A stretch of DNA of 64,000 nt from Lates calcarifer. Lineage: Eukaryota; Chordata; Actinopteri; Centropomidae. The notes under the pieces were generated by a model. That model saw nothing but the letters and a program-made list of their open reading frames with translations. It made no database searches and was not told the DNA's origin. A program made the translations under genes and the position numbers. This document shows positions 15,130 through 33,945 of this stretch, one piece after another. The stretch spans positions 7,269,526-7,333,525 of the forward strand of contig NC_066848.1 of the NCBI RefSeq assembly GCF_001640805.2, written 5' to 3'. Numbering within the stretch: the first letter of the stretch is position 1; each line of letters starts with the position of its first letter.

Positions 15130-18100
15130 TCAGTCCAACATTACTAGCCCCAGCTCTCCTTTCCTGAAGGCTCTTATGAAATCATAAGCTGCTGCTGTGT
15201 AGTTTGGGACAGTGATGGTAATGTTCCCTGAGGGAGATGAGGAACAAACATTTTCTTTAAGACAAAGATTTTCCATTCCTAAGTTTTAAAAGCCATTTTA
15301 GTTTCTACATTAAATATACAATTACAGTGGTTAAGGTGGTTAAAGTGTTTAAAGGAACAGTTTGACATTTTGAGAAACATCCTTATTCACTTTTTTTGCT
15401 AAGAGTTAAATGAAAAAAATGATACCACATTGGTAAACATGAAGTTACCCTCAGCTGTCTGTTAGCTTAGCTTAGCATAAAGACAGGAAACAGAGGGAAA
15501 ACAGGTAGCCTATAATGTCTCTTCCTCTCTAGTAATTATAACGGAGACTGACAAAACCAAATATCTTATTAGTTCTTTACAACCAGGCTTAAACTTTTCC
15601 TTTGTAATTAGTGAGCTTTAGAGGTGCTGTTATGTGGATCTTGTTACTTCTGGACAGACACAGTATAGCTGTTTCCAATCTTTATGCTAAGCTAAGATGA
15701 GCTAACTGGATGCTTGCTGTATTTACACATTCACTGTGCAGAGACTGCTATTGTTCTTCTCATCTAACTCTCAATAAGAAAGTGTATTTCCCAAAATTCC
15801 CAACTATGCCTTTAAATAATTTACCCTTGCAGGTGTAGTAGCAGGAGTATCTGTACTTAGTAGTAGTGGTACTCTCTTACCCACTCCAGTAATGGCTTTG
15901 ACCCGCTGGGTCTTTCCAAGTTTCACAGCGATGCATTTGAGGACATGCTGGATGTCATCACTGGGTTCTTGGAGGTTGTATTTCTCCACATATCTGCACA
16001 TAAAGACACACATACAGTAAACAATCACAGTAATATGAAGCAGAAGGAATACACTGATCATATGCAAGAAAACTCAGTCATAATTTAGAGAAAATTCACA
16101 CCTGAACTTCCCCAGCCTGTTCAGAGAATAGAGTAAGTAGTCAGCGATAATGTCTTCACCAACTAAATGGTCCAATATAGTTCCTGGGGAGGGAAGAAAA
16201 AAATATCAAATTATCATTTGTTGAGCATCTTGGAAAAACCTCTTTACAAATGTGACTGAATACGGTACAACGTTTCCACATGGTGTTTTCTCAGTGACAG
16301 AATTAGTTATGTTGGGGAAAAAAATGCTTTGTGTGCTCACCACATAAAGCCAGCTTCATGCCTGTTTCAACACTTTCAATCTTGGGAGGCAAGACTCCTG
16401 GTGTGTCCAACAGGTATATTATGGGTCGCTCACACACCTGAGGACAAAGACAGCAGCTACAAATACTATACAGATGCACACATACACAATGGACCCACGA
16501 ACACAACTACACATACAAAGAGACATGTCCTCTACACTCACCTGGATTTTAGTCAGGACCGCTTTAGTTATACCTGGCTCCCCACCTACTTGAGATGCAC
16601 GACCTGAAATTTGTGTATAATTACAATATTGTACTTAATCAATGTCCAACGGCTATTAACTATTTTACTATACATACCTTTTTTCAAGTTAGTTCTTCTT
16701 AATGAGTTAATAAGAGATGACTTTCCCACATTGGGCACTCCAATCACCATCAGGCAATAATTTGTACTCTGAAAGTTTTAAATGACAAAGTCACAGAGCA
16801 GACAATATACTGGCATTTACCCTCTATTCCCTTCAAAAATGGAATAGTGAGAAACAAGGAAATAAATAAATAAATGATTCTATGTGGATTCAGCCACACT
16901 GAGACAAAGGAAAAGCTTTAGAGTCACAAAGAAACAGCATCTTGCTTCCATATTTCTGGCTGACACAGAATTTTGTGGTGGATCAAACTGTGGGAAGTTC
17001 AAATAGATTTGATTTTCTAGTTGAAATTAACTAAATGTTATCATTAAATTGCCTAGAGTAAGCATACCTCATCTCTGTTAAAACGTGGTCTGCTCTCTAT
17101 AATTTCCATCACCATTGGCACCAACTACAGAGAGACAGAAAAAAACAGGAATAACTTGCACATTCATGCTCAGAAATTTATTTTAAATCAGCTGAGAACA
17201 AACAGTCAAATGTTTAGTATCTAGTGAAGATGACCTTTACCTTTTTGATGTTTTCGTGTCTCTGCTTCAAACTGTCTGTGAAGAGGACATTTCTCACCCC
17301 ATCTTTTTCCAGCTTCTTCAAGAGTGTCTGTGAGGGTAAATATGAAGATATCATTTTATGTTAGTAATTTTAAAATGTGACTGACAGTGATGCTGGTAAA
17401 ACAGCAGCACAGCATTTTACCTGCTTGCCAGACAGATCAGCAAGGTCCATCTTGTTGAGAATTAGCAAATGTGGTCTGACATCTAGAGTCTCCTGAAACA
17501 CAGGGTTTCTCCCAGAGAGGGGGATGTCCTCAATGTTAAAGACAAATCAAAGTTCACAGCAGCGACATGGCTGGATTGACCTGCTAAAGCTGCTAAAGTT
17601 CCTCCTAGACTCTGTGCAATGCGTATGCTTTTTATATACAACAATACTACCTGTCCACAGATTTTGCAGGGTGGTAATTCATAAAAGATTCAAAACTAGA
17701 GTTTTGGAGATGCCTGCATTGCCCCATTAGTAATCAAGCCTTGTACTGGACTAGAAATAATCTCGATTCACTGTCTCACCCTCTAACTCCAAAGTTGTGC
17801 ATTTGAGAAAGGTGTGTTTCTCTTGTCCTTATTTCAAATCATAAAGTTGAAGACATAAAAACTGTTCTCCATACAATAGTGTTGTTTTCTTCAAATGTAC
17901 CTACATTTAAGCACCAGTAGGAAATATTTGATCGATAACTGATTAACACAAAGAAAAATATGTAATTAAAAATAAGATGCCATAAGATTTGCTCTGTTAT
18001 ACTCTAACGTTAATGGATTAAAAAGACAAATAAAAAGGATATTCTGGCATCGTGGATTTCTATGATGCAGTCCACATTCCTGAGGTTGGCTCTCATCTGT

Positions 18101-18302
18101 TTCAGCCCTGCAAACATTGAGATGAAACTATTAACATTCAGAACTCTCACTTACGTATATCTGACATACTGTGGAGATAACATAAAGCAAAGCTGTCACC
18201 TTTAGCCATGTGTCCGGGGAACCAGTGAGCCACATCCCGTCCACCGAAGTCGAAAACGGTTCTGAACTTGTCGACGTTACGGAGCGCCCGGTACAATCTC
18301 AT
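15130..18302 (-). CDS. mtg1: Mitochondrial ribosome-associated GTPase 1
   Basis: Eleven coding exons: 18302-18200, 18107-18043, 17525-17421, 17327-17241, 17124-17068, 16768-16678, 16603-16542, 16437-16341, 16183-16102, 15993-15881 and 15227-15130. They give 319 residues (human about 334). Mtg1 is a circularly permuted GTPase of the YlqF/RbgA family, needed for late assembly of the mitochondrial large ribosomal subunit at the inner membrane. The N-terminus has DVAHWFPGHMAKGLKQM. The permuted G motifs appear in family order: NKMDLADL (G4), GVPNVGKSSLINSL (G1), GGEPGITKAV (G2 region) and LLDTPGV (G3). The C-terminus contains AYDFIRAFRKGELG. Ten of the eleven exon ends before a downstream exon, or all but one intron, use GT-AG. 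Intron 2 begins ATATCCTTT and ends AC, and is a U12-type intron. Intron 10 holds a palindromic element. Downstream of paox in the same direction. Confidence 0.96.
15348..15816. mobile_element. Palindromic MITE in mtg1 intron 10
   Basis: A 469-bp element with about 30-bp terminal inverted repeats. It opens TTTAAAGGAACAGTTTGACA and its far end, read on the other strand, opens TTTAAAGGCATAGTTGGGAA. The internal phrases TTAGCTTAGCTTAGCATAAAG and, inverted, TTTATGCTAAGCTAAG make a second nested palindrome. No frame is present, so it is non-autonomous. Confidence 0.8.
17526..18042 (-). other. U12-type AT-AC intron of mtg1
   Basis: The 517-bp intron starts ATATCCTTT on the minus strand (18042 downward), a perfect match to the minor-spliceosome 5' splice site. 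It ends GGAC (17526), with the branch-like element TCTTTAAC whose adenine lies about 10 nt before the 3' end. Joining at these borders gives uninterrupted HDARIPLSGRNP across the junction, as in the family. No GT-AG pair gives that. Confidence 0.9.
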
Positions 18303-19083
18303 GGCTGCTGTTAAACTAAATGTGACGACGGAAGATTGTCATCTGTGAAAGACTTATTTTGACCTGCTAGCTACAGTCTCTTGCCGCACTGGTCATGCTA
18401 ATGTGCTACACTGTTTACATGCCGACTCGAACCTGCTGTCAAGAAACTCGTTCCGCTTTAAGACCTCTTCCTCTTGTGTGGATTTTCCTTTCGCATTTCT
18501 GCCCTCCTCAGGATGAAAAATGAATTACCCTGGCGCAAGATTACATACAACGTTCAGAGGCATTTCTTCTAATTCATACTCTGAATTTCCCTTCAGCGTG
18601 TATCGCCTTCCGTAATACTTTTATTATGACTTGTATCACATGCTATACTGACTCCTCAGTTTAATGTTTGATCACATAACCCAGATGCATTTTATATGGT
18701 CTGCTGTGTCCCCTCACAGCTGTGCCCTGCTCTTGGCCGAAAGCATACACTGCCTATACACACTTACTCTTCTTGCTTCCTTCTTCTCATTAAATGTCAT
18801 TTTTGGAAAGTTCTCACTTGACAGCTAAAGTTTGCACTTTAACAATTTATCTAACAATAATTCTTAATGTTCACCAGTCAGCACTTTTCTATGACCATGT
18901 ATGTTCACCATATCAGCACAAGTACGTGCAAAAGGTAAAGCAACATACCGTGAGTTACAAACAATTAAAAAAAGTAAATATTACTTTTAAATAAGTAATG
19001 TATAAAATATATAAATAAATCGAATTTCATATTTTGCACATGAATATGAAAATTCATTTAGTCAGTAGTAGTAGTTAAAATAC
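18303..19083. other. mtg1 upstream region and paox intergenic space
   Basis: Immediately upstream of mtg1 is a modest CpG-containing stretch (18303-18500) that is the likely promoter. The rest is A/T-rich with no gene I can support. Confidence 0.5.
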
Positions 19084-19089
19084 TTTATT
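19084..19089 (-). terminator. paox copy A polyadenylation signal
   Basis: AATAAA on the minus strand about 385 bp past the stop. Placement is plausible but unproven. Confidence 0.45.
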
Positions 19090-19471
19090 AAGAAAATCTG
19101 ATAATTACATACAATCAGTACACTGATTTGTTTACAAGAAAGAGGCCTTTCTTGCAGTAAATATATAAAGCTATATCCTTAATGCATTTAATGAAAATGT
19201 AATTACTGTATTGATCACTTGTGTGGACTGTCTGTCAGTACTAGCCAAGTCCATTTATATTACATACATTTTAATGTATGCAGTGAAATCCACAGCATAT
19301 GGTCAGCAGTACTTCAAATTTTCAAACTTTCAATTTTTTAAGTGACTGATTTAAATCAACAGCAGCTGCAACAGAACTGTTCAGATCAACTCTGAGATCA
19401 TTGTTTGAAGCAGTTGTAGATTTTAGATATGAATCTCATACATGTCGTTTTGTCAAAGCTGCATTGCTCTG

Positions 19472-23735
<4,264 letters not shown>

Positions 23736-24446
23736 TTTCACCGTCAGTTCCACATTAATACACACTTCTTGTTACATCCGTGTTGACCTGTCTTCCTCTT
23801 CTGGTTTAAAAAGACGACGACCGAAGATGTCTTCCGGTAAAGAGTTTCAAAATAAAGAACCTTTTTATGAGGCTGGTTGTGAATGATTAATATCACAAGT
23901 CCTCGGTGGCCTTACTTGAAAAAACACACTTGTTTTCCGGCTTTGAACCCTTACTTTTGTTTCTGTAAAAACAAAGATAAGATAGAAATCCCTTTTAAAT
24001 ATTATAACTATAATTTCAAAGTTCATTCCCTCATTTTTATTTATTAAAATATACAAATCCCATACTTCCATTGTCCCATTGTTTTACCCTTGTTCCCTCA
24101 CAACATGATTGTTCCACCAATGGAAAACTAGTTTAGGCTATAACATGATAGAATTACACAGTACTCCACTGTGTCAGCATTATGCTCCATTAACACTGAT
24201 TTAGGATGGAAAAAAGGATCAAAATTAATGCAGCCAAAGAAGAGATCTTTCATATACAGAATACTGCAGTTTCCCTTAAGATCCGTAAAGAGTCATCAAT
24301 GTGTGAAACTGCTGGGGCTCCCCTTGCCAATCCATTGGATGAGGAGTCTGGACTCACTGCTCAAAGGAAAAAAGCATGAATCTTATTGTTAAAAAGGCCA
24401 GTACCAGTCTTTACTTTAGTTTTCATGCATCCAGTGTGTTCAGCTT
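23736..24446. other. Interval between the two paox genes
   Basis: Only 711 bp separate the start of copy A from the stop of copy B. It must hold the copy A promoter and the copy B 3' UTR. TTTATT strings near 24035-24045 could be copy B polyadenylation signals, though that would place them within 310 bp of the copy A start codon. Confidence 0.5.
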
Positions 24447-27974
<3,528 letters not shown>

Positions 27975-29142
27975 TGCCACCCCCTTCGTGTTTTTGTCAA
28001 GTACCTATGGATTTTAGCTCATGTTTTCCTGTACCTGTCCTGTGTGTCGCTATTTTACGTCTTTGGCTTGACGTGTTAGCCCACTTTAAGGAGGCGGAGA
28101 CGTCTGAGAAGCAACGTATGGTTCAGTCTGGCCGCAGAGCTGGCACATTTGCCCTCATGAAGAGCCATGTAGGTTATGTGCCATTATTATGTTGTCCGCC
28201 ATCGGACGAGGAGACGGTACGAATACTGAAGACAGCTGATAGGGCTGCTCAGAGGGGGGAGCACGCTAGATGCTCCCAACCAGCCGTTTTCATGGACGAG
28301 GTCCCCCCATTAAAATATTATTTCTCAGTTTTATTCCTGTCCTGTCTGTAATTCTGTCAAGGAAATGTCATATTCAAGTATCAAAAGCAACCACACCTGC
28401 TGTGATTATTTTTTCTCTTTTGCTTCTCTAGTCTCTCTTTGAAATACAATCTGTCAATGATAAAAAAAAAAACAACCTCTTATAAGGTGGTTCCTGCATA
28501 GACCTTATTTAAAGTTACAGAATTTAGTTGAATCAACTAAACAGAGGTTTTATTCATTTCAAGTTAATTCAACAACTCCTAACTAACTTGAAGTCTTGAG
28601 AGTTGAATGAATGTACTACTTAAAGTTCACAGTAAGTCTCCAGAGAAACATGATGAACAACAATGAATTATGGCTTACATTATTGTGTAAAATAGAACAT
28701 GTTCACTTTTTAGACAAAACAATTTCACCTCAAGATCCACTGACGAGCTGATCTGGATCTTTAGATCATATTGCACAATGGCATTTTTTACACTGACTGA
28801 TGCAATAACAAGCAATTACAAAGGAAGCTGCAAAAGTGAGTTAATTCAAATACTAATAATGACTTTTTAGATAGTTCCCTTTGTCATGACATGGTGTTTC
28901 AGTCTCTGTGACCAGCGCATGAGCAATTCAGACTATAACTATCCTTTTGTGCCTTTGTACTGTACAGCCTGAGGTCAGTCACAAATATTGCAAAATTAAG
29001 CAAGAACACACTGTCACACACTCAAAAATAAATAAATAAATTACGTTTTTTATATTCAACATTTACTTTGGTGTTTGTGTTGAATGAGTCTGCACAGGAG
29101 ATGTGTGTATATTGTGCATGTACATGTGTTTGTGGGGTGGGG

Positions 29143-29143
29143 A

Positions 29144-29174
<31 letters not shown>

Positions 29175-29189
29175 GATATTATTATTATC
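29143..29189. repeat. ATT trinucleotide microsatellite
   Basis: About fifteen ATT units with one interruption. Confidence 0.95.
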
Positions 29190-29346
29190 TGATCAATGCC
29201 TGACTGTAGGTCAGTATTTAAGGTCAAGGTTGATCCACAGAATATTACTACAGTCTTGCTGTTTGTGAAACTGTGGGAAAAAGGAACAGCCCTCCTCTCT
29301 CAGGATACCCCCATTGTGTAATGTTGATAAGTTCTCACACACTCAC

Positions 29347-29348
<2 letters not shown>

Positions 29349-29395
<47 letters not shown>
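29349..29395. repeat. CA microsatellite
   Basis: Uninterrupted CA dinucleotides, about 23 units. Confidence 0.95.
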
Positions 29396-29396
<1 letters not shown>

Positions 29397-29580
29397 GCTC
29401 ATGGGAACTAGCTGGCAGAGAGGGTCACTCACAAGAACAATGCTAATCTGAGCTCCAGTCACCGTGGAAGTACAGGAAATAATAAAGATGGCTGTTTTCT
29501 TTGTGGGAAGTCTGAGCTGGGTATTATGTTTGGTGTGAGGAGAGCTCCAGCAACATTTATAAAGGCCACAGTAAAACTGA

Positions 29581-29586
29581 TTTATT
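29581..29586 (-). terminator. Possible rassf4 polyadenylation signal
   Basis: AATAAA on the minus strand about 820 bp past the rassf4 stop. A nearer AATAAA at 30251-30256 lies in an interspersed repeat and is an alternative. Confidence 0.35.
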
Positions 29587-29892
29587 ACATAAAAAGGTCC
29601 AAGTCAGAAAAACATTAACAAAAACAGCTTGTATAAATATCCATATTTGAAGTAACATACAAAATGTGAATACATTAACAGCAGTATTATCAAAACAGTG
29701 ATGCGCTTAACAGTAAAAACTTGTAGTTGTTGAGATCTGTAATTCTAACAGTAGAAGCACATTGGTGTATGACATGGTTCTATTGCAGCCTTTACTTTTA
29801 CCCTTTTACCTTTACCTCTACATTCACTACAATATCTGGAAATGCTCCCTTAATAAATCAACAATCATTAGTGTTGCACCCACTCCTTCCCG

Positions 29893-29909
29893 ACTCTCTC
29901 TCTCTCTCT

Positions 29910-29953
<44 letters not shown>
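29893..29953. repeat. Compound CT/CA microsatellite
   Basis: CT dinucleotides followed directly by about 20 CA units. Long CA- and CV-encoding frames here are artefacts of the repeat. Confidence 0.95.
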
Positions 29954-29957
<4 letters not shown>

Positions 29958-30126
29958 GAGAGATATCATTTAACCCTATGCATTGCTTTGTCAACTGCTT
30001 ACCCAGGAGACAAATAATAAACTGGTAAAGAGAGATGAAGGATGAGATGAAAGTGGAGATGGTGGATGGAGGTGTGGATAATGTTGAAACTGCTCGATCA
30101 GAAAAGTCACAGCAGAGAGAACAAAT

Positions 30127-30270
30127 TCTTTGAGGCACCTCTGGAGGTTCTGTAAAGAACCTTTAGCAAAAAACCCCAGGTGTGCTGCAAAGAACCATCA
30201 AAAAACGGTAAAGAACCACTTGCTGGTTCTTTGTGGTTCCAGTTAGCACCTTTATTTTTCTGAGTGTACT
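30127..30270. repeat. Short interspersed repeat with AAAGAACC motifs
   Basis: Contains GTAAAGAACC, AAAGAACCA and their inverted counterpart GGTTCTTTGTGGTTCC, ending in TTTTTCTGAGTGTA. This arrangement recurs in fish genomes as a small non-autonomous element. The family name is uncertain. It may lie in the rassf4 3' UTR. Confidence 0.55.
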
Positions 30271-30407
30271 GTTAAGGCCAGCGCTAAAAATGAGAGAATA
30301 AGAGGCCACCAAAAGGTCTACAATGACTAAACAAGACCCCATATCGCACGTACACGCGCACACGCACACTCACGCGCACACGCACACAGGTCACATCAGA
30401 GCATACT

Positions 30408-33400
30408 CTATACTCTGTCACTGGTGTGAGCTCTGCCTTCAAGCTGATGTAGAATCATAGACCTCAGAGCACTGTACCTGCAGAGGTGAGAAAACAAAAA
30501 CTTGATTAAAAACTCTGATACACTTAAACACTGACATATGAGCACTAACAAACACATACACATTCCAATACATTTATTTACATTCATACACAAAATGATA
30601 GATAAACTGAGTGATAAAAACGTGATTAAAACAACTATTACTTTAAAAGAGGGGCTGCTGTTTGTTCCTTCTTACTGCCATCAAATCCAACTGAAAGACC
30701 AAACCAGCACTGCGTTACTTAATTTCCTTGTTTACTCTGCATGTAACTCTCTGTAGCTGTAGTTTTTTCAACTAGTATTTATAGCAGCAGGAAGGTGTAT
30801 GTGGGATTGACTCAAAATTTACAGGTTTACAGGTGACAAGAACATGTCACTGAGTGCAATGGCTTATTGATGATTTCTGACAGTTGACAGTGGAAGTAAA
30901 GCAGTGCCTGAAAGCCAGATCAATTCAGTAACATCTCTTGACAATGTGAACGATCTAAAAAATTACCAGGCTTAGCCTTTAAATCTGGAAGTTGGAATGA
31001 ATATGTGAGTGGCAGATGTAAAATATGTCTCTGTGTGTAAAAAATGAATCATATGATTGAGCCCACATGCCGCAATTGAATGGCCACCATGACATGCATA
31101 CTCACACACAAAGGCAATGTCAAGGTTACAGAGCTGAAATCTCAGTCATATGAGTTAAATGATTACACAATCTTGTAGACAGTAACACTTTGACTGCACT
31201 GTCCTCATTGAAGACCAGCGCCCTTGTTTTGATTCTGTTACGCAGGCTGGAGACATAGATATTGGCTTCACATAATGAAATAGATTGACTGTTAAAGAAA
31301 GCTCTGTCTAGACTGACACTAGTTTCGCAACTCTGTTTGGTGTGCAGAGAGACCGTTGACTTACTTTTTGGTAAGTTTGTTTATCTCGCGTTCCTCTTCC
31401 TCTTTAAGTTTTTCCACAAAGCTGTCTAAAACAGGGATCTCAAACTTGATGTACTGGGCGACCTGGGGAGAAAAAAGATTCAAATGTATCACCTGAAGTT
31501 ATCAACGCATATCCTCACTTATGAGGATGATGTGACACTTTAGACAATCCAGAAAATCTCTCCAGCAACAATAAGGTTTTATTTATATCACTCAGTCCGG
31601 TCACAACATACAGTTTGGTCATCTTAGCCTATTGTTACATCAGTCGCAAAACAGGATATCTTTCCTCAGCGTGCTAAATTTAACCCAACTGTCTATCACT
31701 GGTCCATTGTATCCCTGTGTGTCTACGTTGATGACTACATGAAAAAAGAAAAAGGGTCACTAATAGTGAACAGGAGGACTCACATCATACGTGACCTCTT
31801 CTCCCAGGTCGGCCTCCATGATAAAGATCTTAGAGATTTTCTCACAGGGTCCATACAGCACACGAGCCACCAGTGGGTATTCACCATCCCTCAGGCAGGT
31901 CCTCTCTGCAAGGTTACACATGAAGAAAGAAATTAACTACAAACACACACACACACACACTCACATACACACAAATCACAATGAAATATACAACTTACCA
32001 CCAGACTCGTGCACCATATAAAGAACAAACTCTTCAGAATGATTCTCCACCTTAAGAGACACAGATACAGATTATTTCTAGTTTTAAGTTTTACTGAAAC
32101 ATCATCAGTGTCTCACTGCTCACCCTAAACTTGTGTAGCAGCAGGTTGAGGACTTGTCCAGTCGTCATGGAGCTGTTTACTCGCACGTTAGTCACCGACC
32201 CGTAGGCTGGAGTAAATACAGATGTCTGATTTCAAGAGAAACAAACATGTAGAAATCTATAACTGAGAGGACACAAAGTACTAGAAATGTCATCATCATA
32301 AATGCTTGTGACTTGTGTGGTTTTAGCAGGGATTCCTGGACTTGACCACCTTTCATTTTGAACTGGGAATCTAAAACAGAGAGGAAATTCCTTAGTCTGC
32401 AGCTGGAATCTGTTCAATAACAACACACACACACATGGTGTATTCACTAGAAACTGATGAAGGAACTCAGTGTAACCTTCTATTCTGTGGTACATTAATG
32501 AAATCAGCCCACAGCAGGCTATTGTGAAAGCTAAGCACAAGTTCAGGCACACCCGCACAGGAAACCACTGCCCCTCTGCACCTGGAGATGTGTCAACAAC
32601 GGGATACATTAATGTGTGTGCTCTTATGTGTGTTCTGTTTATTGTACCTTGTGGTTGTAGAAGTGTCCGTTGATTGAGAACCTGTGTGTGCGCAGGCGCT
32701 GCAGGTCTCTGGCAGTGTGCGACTTCGACCTCCTCTGAACCCGCATGAAGGAAGCATCACTCCTGGTCCTCAGCAGCTGAGGAGAATCCTCTTCTTCCTG
32801 ACCACCCATGTCACCACCTCAGGGATGCACATGAACAAAAACACACCCCGCTTGACACATGTATCAGATGGTGCCTTTTTTTCAGACATTTGCAGATAAT
32901 TTTCCTGCTAGGTATTTCCAGTTTTATTTCTGTTAGCTTTCATTGTCTGGCCTGAATCTGTATAATAAATGAAAATGATTAAATAAATGAAATGAGATGA
33001 AACTGAATTGAAAATACTTTCATTCAATTAGTCAAACTAATTTTCTGTATCAGTTCATATTGGTTTGTTTTGAGCTAATGCATAAAACCTGATTTATTTG
33101 GTTACTTTTATTGAAATACTTTTACAATGTTTTTAAAAGTTAAAAATTAATAATTTTCTTCTAAAAGCCCTTCTTTACTTTCTAAGCCAAAGAAGTGTTG
33201 GAGACTAATTTTATGGCCAGTAGGCAACATTTCATGCTCATATTCAATGTTAAAATACTTTGTCAAGAATCATTTGTCTGTGAGGCATATAAATGTGTCT
33301 CCAACAAAAATATCTTTGGACATTATGTAAGTATAACAAATAAGTTGCCTACTTTTATCCCATTGCATGGTATTCATTCATTAATAAGATCATCACCAAC

Positions 33401-33912
33401 ATCGCTTCATATTAAATAATTTTTAAAACATTTTTAACACAGACTAATAAACCAAATTATGCTCTTTTACTCTCAAATAAAGATATGGACTGTGTAAGTT
33501 AATGTAATAATAACATGTAACCATTTCAGCTGAGCTGTGAAGGTTCAGTGTTTCCACCAGAATTTTAAATGCTTTAAGGCAGCATTAAGATTATCACGTG
33601 ACAAAACTTTATAGTGAAACCCAGAGCAATGATCTGGGTTAGCTGGGGGAGTAAATAAAATGCTTTCTGTGGATAAGAAGGACCCAGTGAGATGTTTGCA
33701 ACTGACAAAGCTGCTTAAAAAGGCCAATGTCAGACCCATGACTGGTCTAACGCTGGTTATTTATAGTGTTGGTGATCTGATCTGTTTGGCATCTCATGAT
33801 AATCTGTGCTCAACACGTGAGCCAACCTTTCCACTGGAAATGCTAAATGAAGCACTTGTGGCACTCTAATCTGCCTCAGTGTGTGTGTATAATCTACATT
33901 ATAATCCAGCAG

Positions 33913-33945
<33 letters not shown>

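Larger units (their letters stand above)
27975..29580. other. paox copy B upstream region / rassf4 downstream interval
   Basis: Contains a CpG-containing stretch at 27975-28300, probably the copy B promoter, then A/T-rich sequence. The frame 27953-28351 reads across this promoter and has no domain. A palindromic ACTTGAATTAA-type repeat lies near 28520-28625. The rest holds microsatellites. This interval is the junction between the two conserved synteny blocks. Confidence 0.5.

Noticed and set aside
18016..18042. A GT donor in mtg1 about 24 nt further on (TTTATTT then GTCTTT)
   Set aside because: It would insert non-conserved residues and break the frame to exon 3. The AT-AC borders explain the protein exactly.
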